DNA of 27,455 nucleotides. Source: a virus. The stretch spans positions 1 to 27,455 of the IMG/VR virus record IMGVR_UViG_3300047551_001190; one strand, given 5' to 3'. Made by a program: the position numbers and the translations under genes. The notes under the pieces were generated by a model, which was not told the DNA's origin, made no database searches, and saw only the letters and a program-made list of their open reading frames with translations. This document shows positions 1-5,658 of this stretch, piece after piece. Position 1 is the stretch's first letter. Every line of letters begins with the position of its first letter.

Positions 1-66
1 CAGCACACCGATGGTACCTAGCCGCTGTCGGGGGGGTCGGGGTACGGTGGGGTCGCGCCTTGGGGT

Positions 67-83
67 TTTCCTACCGTAGGATG
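67..83 (+). repeat. Interrupted palindrome, copy 1
   Basis: First copy of the 17-base element TTTCCTACCGTAGGAAA (8-base arms around an unpaired C). The last two bases are TG instead of AA. It lies about 110 bases before the first gene and upstream of that gene's possible promoter. Confidence 0.9.
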
Positions 84-110
84 TTGTGACGTATCAGGCA
101 ATGCCATAAC

Positions 111-141
111 TTAGCAGAGCATGAAAGCATTTTGCTACACT
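111..141 (+). promoter_or_regulatory. Possible extended -10 promoter
   Basis: TACACT at 136-141 is preceded by TGC, as in an extended -10 promoter. A weak -35 candidate TTAGCA lies at 111-116 with a long 19-base spacer. It would place a start about 45 bases before the gene at 194. The -35 is poor, so this is tentative. Confidence 0.35.
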
Positions 142-193
142 AGAGTCACGGCGACGTTGCCGTAAACAACCGTTCTAACTTTTGGAGCATATT

Positions 194-760
194 ATGGGTA
201 CTAAGCAAAACACCAAACCAAGCAAAGTTGAAACAGTCTACTTATCCGCCGAATTGATCTTAGGCGGGATTCAAGAGTGTGCAATTGCACTGGCCGGTGA
301 GAGACGCGCAAGCGATAATCGCTTGCAAGTTTGGGGCGAATGGATTCCGAAGTTGCATGACGCTAAGATCAAGTTTGGTCGGCGCAATGGCAAAAATGCT
401 TGCCCAAACTCAATTGCATTTCACGATCAACTAGTTGCGGAAGGGTTATCGGTTAGCACTGCAAATGACTATTTAACGCTTTTTAGGCAGTGCGTAGAAA
501 GCGGGGAAACACCAGAAGATCTTAATCAGTATCGGAAAGACAAAGCAAAAGCGGCAAAAACAAAATCTAAAGCAAAAGAAGTTAAGGATTACGCTGAGAT
601 TTTGAAAGCTGCATTTCAGCATGATGGCGGGAATAGTTTTCACGCACTATGCACCGCCATCGAACACGCTTTCAATGATGCTGTTTATCCGACAATCTAT
701 GAAGGATTCAAGGATTACATGCTTGAATCTGGGGTGATTGAAGAAGTTAAATCTAAATAA
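194..760 (+). CDS. Hypothetical basic protein, possible DNA-binding
   Basis: A 188-residue protein of unrecognised family. The ATG at 194 is preferred because GGAG at 184-187 lies six bases before it; an in-frame TTG at 182 has no such site. The middle of the protein (LVAEGLSVSTANDYLTLFRQ) could form a helix-turn-helix, and it is followed by a Lys/Ala-rich stretch typical of a flexible basic linker; the C-terminal third is acidic-aromatic. It is soluble, with no signal peptide or membrane segment. It lies between palindrome copies 1 and 2 and is closed by a terminator at 783-807. Its position makes it a candidate regulator of the palindromes, but that is inference only. Confidence 0.75.
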   Translation: MGTKQNTKPSKVETVYLSAELILGGIQECAIALAGERRASDNRLQVWGEWIPKLHDAKIKFGRRNGKNACPNSIAFHDQLVAEGLSVSTANDYLTLFRQCVESGETPEDLNQYRKDKAKAAKTKSKAKEVKDYAEILKAAFQHDGGNSFHALCTAIEHAFNDAVYPTIYEGFKDYMLESGVIEEVKSK

Positions 761-761
761 T

Positions 762-778
762 TTTCCTACCGTAGGAAA
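762..778 (+). repeat. Interrupted palindrome, copy 2
   Basis: Perfect copy of TTTCCTACCGTAGGAAA starting two bases after the stop codon of the preceding gene and four bases before a terminator stem. Confidence 0.95.
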
Positions 779-782
779 TCTT

Positions 783-807
783 AGCCCGTCGAAAGACGGG
801 CTTTTTT
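783..807 (+). terminator. Rho-independent terminator with GAAA loop
   Basis: Arms AGCCCGTC (783-790) and GACGGGCT (795-802) enclose a GAAA tetraloop and are followed by a T run (802-807). The same hairpin recurs at 917-943. Confidence 0.92.
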
Positions 808-820
808 ATAGGAGTTTGCA

Positions 821-907
821 ATGGATAGATTCGACAGTTTCATGCTTGGTTACATGGTAGCAATGCTCATGATGACAATAGCCCTCTGGTTTCATGGAAT
901 TATTTAG
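821..907 (+). CDS. 28-residue membrane microprotein
   Basis: A short ORF with a good ribosome site (AGGAG at 810-814, six bases before the ATG). The peptide starts MDRFDSFMLGYMVAMLMM and ends in WFHGII. About 18 central residues are hydrophobic and Met-rich, so it would form one membrane-spanning helix. It sits alone between two identical terminators, so it is its own transcription unit or depends on read-through. No homology is recognised. Small membrane peptides of phages often affect host membranes, but nothing here shows that role. Confidence 0.55.
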   Translation: MDRFDSFMLGYMVAMLMMTIALWFHGII

Positions 908-916
908 GCTTGATTT

Positions 917-943
917 AGCCCGTCGAAAGACGGGCTTTTTTTT
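917..943 (+). terminator. Rho-independent terminator, duplicate of 783-807
   Basis: Arms AGCCCGTC (917-924) and GACGGGCT (929-936), GAAA loop, then eight T (936-943). The stem and loop are identical to those at 783-802. Confidence 0.92.
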
Positions 944-975
944 CGCCTGTATGTTCTACATTCTAGAACCTATAA

Positions 976-992
976 TTTCCTACCGTAGGAAA
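976..992 (+). repeat. Interrupted palindrome, copy 3
   Basis: Perfect copy of TTTCCTACCGTAGGAAA, 12 bases before the terminator stem at 1005. Confidence 0.95.
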
Positions 993-1004
993 ACTTGGGC
1001 TTGG

Positions 1005-1035
1005 CGTTATGCTGCGAGCAGCATAACGGTTTTTT
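1005..1035 (+). terminator. Rho-independent terminator
   Basis: Arms CGTTATGCTGC (1005-1015) and GCAGCATAACG (1018-1028) are perfectly complementary and are followed by T at 1030-1035. It is the third terminator within 255 bases, so transcription from the left is firmly stopped here. Confidence 0.88.
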
Positions 1036-1057
1036 CGCAATGTGTCAACCCCCCATT

Positions 1058-1085
1058 GATAGTAGTGACCGAGAGCAGCGGCGCG
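1058..1085 (+). repeat. 28-base direct repeat, unit A
   Basis: Begins GATAGTAGTGACCGAGAG and ends CAGCGGCGCG. It is repeated at 1160-1187 with one mismatch (C to A at the 13th base). A palindrome copy follows at 1130. Confidence 0.85.
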
Positions 1086-1129
1086 TTTTCGGAATTTATA
1101 ACTTGCACTATATTGCGTGTGACCAGACT

Positions 1130-1146
1130 TTTCCTACCGTAGGAAA
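1130..1146 (+). repeat. Interrupted palindrome, copy 4
   Basis: Perfect copy of TTTCCTACCGTAGGAAA between the two units of the 28-base direct repeat. Confidence 0.95.
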
Positions 1147-1159
1147 TATATTGCATGTG

Positions 1160-1187
1160 GATAGTAGTGACAGAGAGCAGCGGCGCG
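1160..1187 (+). repeat. 28-base direct repeat, unit B
   Basis: Second unit of the repeat at 1058-1085, 27 of 28 bases identical. It is followed by palindrome copy 5 at 1217, so repeat plus palindrome may have been duplicated together. Confidence 0.85.
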
Positions 1188-1216
1188 TCGATTTTCGTGC
1201 AGCAGATGACGCAGGA

Positions 1217-1233
1217 TTTCCTACCGTAGGAAG
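1217..1233 (+). repeat. Interrupted palindrome, copy 5
   Basis: Copy of TTTCCTACCGTAGGAAA with G in place of the last A. Confidence 0.93.
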
Positions 1234-1257
1234 TTTTGGCAGGATTAGGCACCAGAC

Positions 1258-1640
1258 TGAACTAAAACCTAATGTGGCATAGTTCAACCACATATCACGA
1301 TATGATAGCCACAAATACCCACAATCTCCACTTTATCAATATGCTAGTTTATGCAAGCAGATGATAAACGCATATAATGACATTTACTTATATATATTAC
1401 TATCACTATCACTTTATAATAGTATATGTAAACGTATGAAAATGACGTTCGTAAACCGGTTTTGCATAGGGTTTTTGGAGGTCTGCCAATTTAAATTAAT
1501 AAATTGTTTTATTTTAAATCTGGGGTGCTCCGACCCCCCCAAAACCCCAAAAACAGGGTTTTTGGCAGGACCATTTTTCGCCCTAAGCAAATCAATCACT
1601 TACCCGTCGACAATATAGCCACAAATAGCCACACTTACTT
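1258..1640. other. AT-rich, repeat-bearing segment; candidate replication origin
   Basis: Inverted repeats cluster at the left edge: TGAACTA/TAGTTCA (1258-1264, 1280-1286), ATGTGG/CCACAT (1272-1277, 1288-1293) and CATATC/GATATG (1291-1304). The sequence ATAGCCACAAATA followed by C or G and then CCACA occurs at about 1305 and again at about 1615. Bases 1381-1440 hold only 12 G or C in 60. GGGTTTTTGG occurs at 1469 and 1556, the second as part of a CCAAAAAC/GTTTTTGG hairpin (1547-1565). An easily melted stretch flanked by repeats fits an origin, but no initiator box is identifiable. Confidence 0.35.
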
Positions 1641-1701
1641 ACAAATACTTCTCAACACCCCACACTACCCCTAACCACCATTTCCCACCCAACATCTCAA
1701 T

Positions 1702-1730
1702 TTGACATCCCCTGCCACTTGTGGTATACT
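1702..1730 (+). promoter_or_regulatory. Near-consensus sigma70 promoter
   Basis: TTGACA (1702-1707), a 17-base spacer, then TATACT (1725-1730). This is the best match to the housekeeping consensus in the left part of the window. Transcription would start near 1737, giving a leader of about 600 bases before the first coding region at 2342. Confidence 0.85.
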
Positions 1731-1766
1731 CGAATTTCGAGGTTGGACAAGTCCTCCTCGACAGGT

Positions 1767-1783
1767 TTTCCTACCGTAGGAAA
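1767..1783 (+). repeat. Interrupted palindrome, copy 6
   Basis: Perfect copy of TTTCCTACCGTAGGAAA inside the leader, about 30 bases after the predicted transcription start and seven bases before the boxA. Confidence 0.95.
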
Positions 1784-1789
1784 ACCCCC

Positions 1790-1800
1790 GCTCTTTAACA
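1790..1800 (+). promoter_or_regulatory. boxA antitermination site
   Basis: GCTCTTTAACA followed by ATT matches the boxA of proteobacterial rRNA leaders, the RNA site bound by NusB with NusE (ribosomal protein S10). It lies about 53 bases after the predicted start of the 1702 promoter, as expected for an antitermination signal, and terminator-like hairpins follow downstream. Confidence 0.65.
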
Positions 1801-1963
1801 ATTCAAGCAAGTCCGTAGGCCAGATAGCCCATGCGTATGACCCTGCTCGCGACGAGCGGACATGGGTGCAGCAACCTAAACTGCGTGGCAGCAGTCTAAA
1901 AGCGAGCCGTGTGCATCGTGAACCGAGTAGCGACCACACCCAGCCAACCAACGCCCCTGACAA

Positions 1964-1980
1964 TTTCCTACCGTAGGAAA
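1964..1980 (+). repeat. Interrupted palindrome, copy 7
   Basis: Perfect copy of TTTCCTACCGTAGGAAA in the middle of the gene-free leader. Confidence 0.95.
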
Positions 1981-2082
1981 ACCAGCGAACCCGATTAGGT
2001 AGCACCCACCACCCCGCCCCTGAGTAAAAAGCCCTGCATCACACGCGACGTTATCGACAGTACCGGACATAGGCTCAGACAT

Positions 2083-2122
2083 ACAAGCTCGACCCACTCG
2101 ATGAGGGCTTGTGAGTTTTTTT
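2083..2122 (+). terminator. Possible terminator in the leader
   Basis: ACAAGC (2083-2088) pairs with GCTTGT (2107-2112), followed closely by seven T (2116-2122). The loop is 18 bases, so the hairpin is weaker than the others in this window. It would be a target for antitermination by the boxA system. Confidence 0.45.
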
Positions 2123-2278
2123 GGTGGTTGACACCCACCCCTGCGCCTTCGTTGAACCATTGGGGAACCCCCACTGCTTGCACATGCAGAAACGAAAAAC
2201 AGACTATCGAGGACATAACAGGACGTAGCACGTAGGGTATGGGTAACCGTGCCCCTCTTGGTGCGCCTTGTGCACCGT

Positions 2279-2310
2279 TGGACAAGTCTTGTCCATTTTT
2301 AATCTTTTTC
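2279..2310 (+). terminator. Possible terminator just before the first leader-driven gene
   Basis: TGGACAAG (2279-2286) and CTTGTCCA (2288-2295) are perfectly complementary, then ATTTTT and a second T run (2305-2309) that merges into palindrome copy 8. GTTGGACAAGTC also occurs at 1742-1753, at the start of the leader. Confidence 0.55.
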
Positions 2311-2323
2311 CTACCGTAGGAAA
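2307..2323 (+). repeat. Interrupted palindrome, copy 8
   Basis: Perfect copy; 18 bases separate it from the start codon at 2342. It is followed by ATCTTTACAGGAG, which continues into the ribosome site and is shared with copy 12. Confidence 0.95.
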
Positions 2324-2341
2324 TCTTTACAGGAGTGAATT

Positions 2342-2737
2342 ATGAAGATCGACACAAACGAACTTATCGGCGTTGCACTAGATTGGGTAGTCGCCCACTG
2401 CGAGAAGGAAGAAACACTCATATCCAACGGAAAGCTCAACACTTTCTGGACGGAGGACGGGTATCACCCATCAACAGATTGGTCGCATGGTGGGCCGATC
2501 ATTGAGTGGGAGTGGCTTGAAGTTGTGCCATGGCCAAACGAGTCCGCTTCCAATATGCGTTGGCGAGCCACCCAGCACGATACGCCCGTGACCACAAGTC
2601 AGACCGGTCCAACCCCACTCATCGCCGCCATGCGCTGTTACGTGGCAAGCAAGTTAGGCGACAGCGTGGAGGTGCCTGACGATGTACTGGAGAAATGCGA
2701 CCGTCACAACTTTGGCCCCCATCTAACCCCCCGCTAA
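2342..2737 (+). CDS. DUF2591-like phage protein
   Basis: 131 residues starting at an ATG after AGGAG. The N-terminal part (LIGVALDWVVAHCE) and the C-terminal signature (GPTPLIAAMRCYVASKLGD, then VEVPDDV) match the pattern of DUF2591, a family of small phage proteins of unknown function. The length is normal for that family. The protein is soluble and rich in Trp and acidic residues. It is the first gene after the 1702 promoter and its long boxA leader, so it should be made early if the leader is read through. Palindromes flank it on both sides. Confidence 0.8.
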   Translation: MKIDTNELIGVALDWVVAHCEKEETLISNGKLNTFWTEDGYHPSTDWSHGGPIIEWEWLEVVPWPNESASNMRWRATQHDTPVTTSQTGPTPLIAAMRCYVASKLGDSVEVPDDVLEKCDRHNFGPHLTPR

Positions 2738-2739
2738 AA

Positions 2740-2756
2740 ATTCCTACCGTAGGAAA
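2740..2756 (+). repeat. Interrupted palindrome, copy 9
   Basis: Copy with A for the first T. It begins three bases after the stop codon at 2737 and ends 26 bases before the next ATG. Confidence 0.95.
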
Positions 2757-2782
2757 TCTTTACACATAACAGGAGAGTAACC

Positions 2783-3985
2783 ATGCACGACCAGATCGAC
2801 ACCATTGAAATCCTTGCCCACATTCTGTACGACACACGCGAGTGGCACCGTCGAGAACAGATGAGGAACCCGTTGCATCATGCAATCTACAGCCTGATCT
2901 TTGAGAAGCCTGCACCCGATCTTGGGCCGGTTATCGAGTTGTGTGCACAATGGCCGCACGTAAGCAAGACCGACCCCACTAAAGTAGCTTTCACACAAGA
3001 CGAGAGCAAGGGTATTGCCGACCGTCAAACGGTCACAAACTTTGGTCGGTATGTGCGGAAGTTCTATAGCCCTGCGATCATCAGCGACCACGAGCTGCGC
3101 GACATCGCAGCAAGACTCAAGCCCGACGAGATGCGGTTCGTTACAGACGGTGCGGAGATTTATCGTGCCGTGATTCACGGTCCCACATCGTGCATGAGCA
3201 AATCAAGCGAGTGGGCAGACTACGACGAGCATCCATACCGTGTGTATGACCCTGAGTTGGGTTGGAAGTTGGCTGTGCGGTATGGGCCTACGGGTGATGT
3301 GCTCGGTAGGTGCTGGGTGTACGACAACGCCAAGCGCAAGGGTTTCGTGCGATCCTATAAAAAATGCCCACGCGGTGGATACAGCCACAGCGACGAGGTG
3401 CTCGAAGCATGGCTAACCGAGCAGGGTATCGAGAGGGTGCGTGGTTGGCATCGGTTGAACGCCCAAATCAAAATCATCGATGCGGGTAATGGGCAGCTTG
3501 TAGCACCCTATCTGGACGGTGAATCACAGTACGTGGACGAGGATGGGTACATCACAACCGAGAGTGATGATACCTACGAGTGCTGCCGCACAGACGGTTA
3601 CAGCGACGAGCAGGGAGGTGGACATGAGTGCTCTCACTGTGGTGCTAGGCACAGACAGTACGTCTACGAGAACGAGGGTGTCACGGCAGGGTACTACGGC
3701 GACAACTGGGTAGGCCCATGTTGTGAGCACAACTACGTGCAAGTGATCGGTCGAAGTGGCAGCGAGTACTACGTGCATGACAACGATGCAGTGGAAGTTG
3801 ATGGTGAGTGGTATCACGACAGATACCTGCATGACAACGACATCGTGATGATTACCCGTGGGACTTATGACGGTGAGTACGCACACATTGACGACACAAC
3901 CTGTGACCCTGACACAGGCGACGTATGGCACATCGACGACACGCACGAGGACGCACCCCACAACCGCGTGGCCGAGGACGCGTAA
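2783..3985 (+). CDS. Hypothetical acidic protein with Cys-rich segment
   Basis: 400 residues with a clear AGGAG ribosome site. No family is recognised for the N-terminal 250 residues. From about residue 265 there is a Cys/His-rich stretch (YECCRTDGY, HECSHCGARH, GPCCEHN) that could bind one or two zinc ions. After it come repeated Asp-rich phrases (YYVHDNDAVEVDGEWYHD, then YLHDNDIVMI), an internal repeat of about 18 residues. The C-terminus is strongly Asp/His/Thr-rich. The composition suggests a soluble metal-binding protein. It lies alone between palindromes 9 and 10. Function unknown. Confidence 0.8.
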   Translation: MHDQIDTIEILAHILYDTREWHRREQMRNPLHHAIYSLIFEKPAPDLGPVIELCAQWPHVSKTDPTKVAFTQDESKGIADRQTVTNFGRYVRKFYSPAIISDHELRDIAARLKPDEMRFVTDGAEIYRAVIHGPTSCMSKSSEWADYDEHPYRVYDPELGWKLAVRYGPTGDVLGRCWVYDNAKRKGFVRSYKKCPRGGYSHSDEVLEAWLTEQGIERVRGWHRLNAQIKIIDAGNGQLVAPYLDGESQYVDEDGYITTESDDTYECCRTDGYSDEQGGGHECSHCGARHRQYVYENEGVTAGYYGDNWVGPCCEHNYVQVIGRSGSEYYVHDNDAVEVDGEWYHDRYLHDNDIVMITRGTYDGEYAHIDDTTCDPDTGDVWHIDDTHEDAPHNRVAEDA

Positions 3986-4007
3986 CACCGACCCAACCAA
4001 CCGAACT

Positions 4008-4024
4008 TTTCCTACCGTAGGAAA
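4008..4024 (+). repeat. Interrupted palindrome, copy 10
   Basis: Perfect copy, 24 bases before the ATG at 4049. Confidence 0.95.
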
Positions 4025-4048
4025 AACTACACTCATAAGGAAATTACC

Positions 4049-5050
4049 ATGTCATTTGAACCTACCAAGATCAACACCAAAACACTTTATCAAGTGTTAC
4101 ACAAAGCACTGGGCAGCAAACGACCCCATGCAACGACAGGCACAGCAGCTTTCAGCGCGTGGCTACAAACTAAATTTCCCGCCAACACTTGGCATGTGGA
4201 CGGTGCGGGTAACATGCACGTTGACCTGCGCTTGGACAAGAAACACCGCACACTGTTTGTGGCCCACGTTGATACCGTGCACAAGACCGTGGGTAAGAAC
4301 AACTACAAGCACAGCATCACCGACAACATTATTCGGGCTGATGGGGATGTGCTCGGTGCAGATGATGGTGCGGGTGTGGCGTTACTCATGCACATGATGG
4401 CGCATGGCATCCCTGCGTACTACTTGTTTACCCAAGGCGAGGAGCGTGGTGGGATCGGTGCTAAGTATGTTGCCAAGCACTATGCAGAAACGTTGGTTGA
4501 GTTTGATCGGGCGATAGCTTTCGATCGTAGGGGTAAGGACTCCATCATTACTTATCAGGGTGGGGAGCGGTGCTGCTCGGACAAGTTTGCAGATGCGCTT
4601 GCAGATGAGCTGAACCTCAGACACAACGACTTCCTCTACAGCCCCGACACTTCAGGTGTCTACACCGACACGGCTGAATTTACTTTGTTGATACCCGAGT
4701 GCACCAACATCAGTGTGGGGTATGACCACGAGCACACGACCAAAGAATCCCTTGACATCAACCACTACGATGCACTGGCTAAAGCAGTGGTGCAGATTGA
4801 TTGGGATGCGCTGCCTGCTGCGCGTGATCCCTTGGTCGAGGACAGTCTGTACAAGTTCAACACCACAAGTACACATGGCGGCGATTGGGCTGGGGGGTGG
4901 GGTAAGAAGCATTACAACACCTACGATCTGTACGCTAAGTATGACAACTTGGATCTGTACGGTATGACAAAGCATGAGATGTTGGACATGGCGTACTCCG
5001 ACCCCGAACTGTTGGTTGCGCTGATTCGTAACGAGCTTGGACTTAACTAA
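4049..5050 (+). CDS. Clan MH zinc peptidase (M20/M28/M42-like)
   Basis: 333 residues. The metal-binding pattern of two-zinc aminopeptidases is present in order: AHVDTV (H73, D75), LGADDGAG (D105, D106), QGEERGG (E131, E132) and YDHEHTTKE (H227/H229). In the family these bind two zinc ions and activate water to remove residues from small peptides. No signal peptide, so it should act in the host cytoplasm. It is the first gene of a run ending at 5593: the next start follows its stop by 12 bases and the later genes overlap. Exact family assignment is uncertain; the two-metal peptidase fold is fairly sure. Peptidases of this kind are uncommon in phage genomes and the substrate is unknown. Confidence 0.78.
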   Translation: MSFEPTKINTKTLYQVLHKALGSKRPHATTGTAAFSAWLQTKFPANTWHVDGAGNMHVDLRLDKKHRTLFVAHVDTVHKTVGKNNYKHSITDNIIRADGDVLGADDGAGVALLMHMMAHGIPAYYLFTQGEERGGIGAKYVAKHYAETLVEFDRAIAFDRRGKDSIITYQGGERCCSDKFADALADELNLRHNDFLYSPDTSGVYTDTAEFTLLIPECTNISVGYDHEHTTKESLDINHYDALAKAVVQIDWDALPAARDPLVEDSLYKFNTTSTHGGDWAGGWGKKHYNTYDLYAKYDNLDLYGMTKHEMLDMAYSDPELLVALIRNELGLN

Positions 5051-5062
5051 AGGAGAGTGATG

Positions 5063-5275
5063 ATGGCTTTATGGATGCACTGCCGCTCATGCGGCGATGA
5101 CCTGCGCGACAGGGTTCACATGTTGTCGGGCTTGTGTTGGGACTGCCGCGAGCAAGCGGCTAAAGAAGTTCGCAACAAGTGGTGCGTGGTTCCCATGCAC
5201 AAGTCAAACTATTTTTTCTGTACCAACAAGGATGACCTGCATGGCATCAACAACAAAGGAGGGCTAGTGCGATGA
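5063..5275 (+). CDS. Small zinc-ribbon protein
   Basis: 70 residues. The ATG at 5063 is chosen because it lies seven bases after AGGAG; an ATG at 5060 and a GTG at 5057 are too close. CRSCGDD and LCWDCREQ form a two-knuckle C4 zinc site, and the rest is basic. It follows the peptidase gene closely and its stop codon overlaps the next start (ATGA at 5272). Function unknown; nucleic-acid or protein binding is likely. Confidence 0.75.
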   Translation: MALWMHCRSCGDDLRDRVHMLSGLCWDCREQAAKEVRNKWCVVPMHKSNYFFCTNKDDLHGINNKGGLVR

Positions 5276-5517
5276 AATATATTGAAATGACTGACGAGGA
5301 ATACGAGAACGCATGTGCTGCGTTGCAGGACAAGCTTGTCGAGCTACTGCACGAGGATGATAGCCCTATGGAGGTAGGTATGCACGTTATGAGTGCCTTG
5401 GTTTCACGGGCTAGTTTCCGTAAAGGGCTGACTCAGTTTGAGTGCATCAATCATTTTGTGACGATTGCCAAGGAAGCTTATGACCAAGGAGATGAAGATG
5501 AATCGAACACCGGATGA
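5272..5517 (+). CDS. Hypothetical acidic protein
   Basis: 81 residues starting at an ATG that overlaps the previous stop codon, implying coupled translation (AAAGGAGG lies upstream). Mostly helical and acidic, with MTDEEYENACAALQDKLVEL at the start. No family recognised and no Cys motif or membrane segment. Its end overlaps the start of the small membrane peptide gene. Confidence 0.7.
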   Translation: MKYIEMTDEEYENACAALQDKLVELLHEDDSPMEVGMHVMSALVSRASFRKGLTQFECINHFVTIAKEAYDQGDEDESNTG

Positions 5518-5593
5518 ACTAGTTGTACTGGGTATGGTTGTGGTATCTATTATTTTATTTGGTCTTATCTTGACAGGGGTTGTAGTTTTGTAG
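5498..5593 (+). CDS. 31-residue membrane peptide
   Basis: A short ORF overlapping the preceding gene by 20 bases. AGGAG at 5487-5491 is six bases before the ATG at 5498 (an ATG at 5492 is too close). The peptide has a polar start (MNRTPDE) and then 23 continuous hydrophobic residues ending the protein, a single membrane helix. It is the second membrane microprotein of the left region. Function unknown. Confidence 0.55.
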   Translation: MNRTPDELVVLGMVVVSIILFGLILTGVVVL

Positions 5594-5599
5594 TATCAT
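5570..5599 (+). promoter_or_regulatory. Possible sigma70 promoter
   Basis: TTGACA (5570-5575), an 18-base spacer and TATCAT (5594-5599). It starts inside the end of the small membrane peptide gene and would give a transcript beginning about 20 bases before palindrome copy 11, serving the gene trio at 5659-9084. Confidence 0.5.
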
Positions 5600-5625
5600 A
5601 TGGTTTCAGTTGTACTTTATTAACA

Positions 5626-5642
5626 TTTCCTACCGTAGGAAA
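5626..5642 (+). repeat. Interrupted palindrome, copy 11
   Basis: Perfect copy, 16 bases before the ATG at 5659, followed by the shared ACAGGAGAGT ribosome site. Confidence 0.95.
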
Positions 5643-5658
5643 ACAACAGGAGAGTAGC

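Larger units (their letters stand above)
1737..1939 (+). ncRNA. Structured leader RNA with boxA
   Basis: Just after the promoter come several hairpins: TCGAGG/CCTCGA (1737-1742, 1756-1761), palindrome copy 6, CCCATG/CATGGG (1828-1833, 1861-1866) containing GCTCG/CGAGC (1845-1849, 1853-1857), ACTGC/GCAGT (1880-1884, 1891-1895) and GTGTG/CACAC (1909-1913, 1935-1939). With the boxA at 1790-1800 this resembles an antitermination leader. Folding was judged by eye only. Confidence 0.5.
944..2341. other. 1.4-kb gene-free control region
   Basis: No convincing gene was found on either strand; the open frames here lack ribosome sites and run through repeats. The stretch holds palindrome copies 3-8, a terminator at 1005-1035, a duplicated 28-base repeat (1058 and 1160), nested inverted repeats with an AT-rich segment (1258-1640), a near-consensus promoter (1702-1730), a boxA (1790-1800), a chain of hairpins (1737-1939) and two terminator-like structures (2083-2122, 2279-2310). 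Confidence 0.8.

Noticed and set aside
894-1282. Overlapping open frames on both strands in the repeat region
   Set aside because: They run across terminator, 28-base repeats and palindromes, have no ribosome sites, and much of their sequence is just translated repeat (FPTVG, DSSDREQRRV).
1801-1940. A tRNA gene in the hairpin-rich leader
   Set aside because: No cloverleaf with a GTTCRA T-loop, no acceptor stem of seven pairs and no CCA end.
1697-2285. Three minus-strand open frames in the leader region
   Set aside because: No ribosome sites, odd Arg/Gly/Cys-rich composition, and the plus strand here carries a promoter, boxA and hairpins.
3524-4036. 170-residue minus-strand open frame
   Set aside because: Shadow of the 2783-3985 gene; Val-rich low-complexity product and no start signal.
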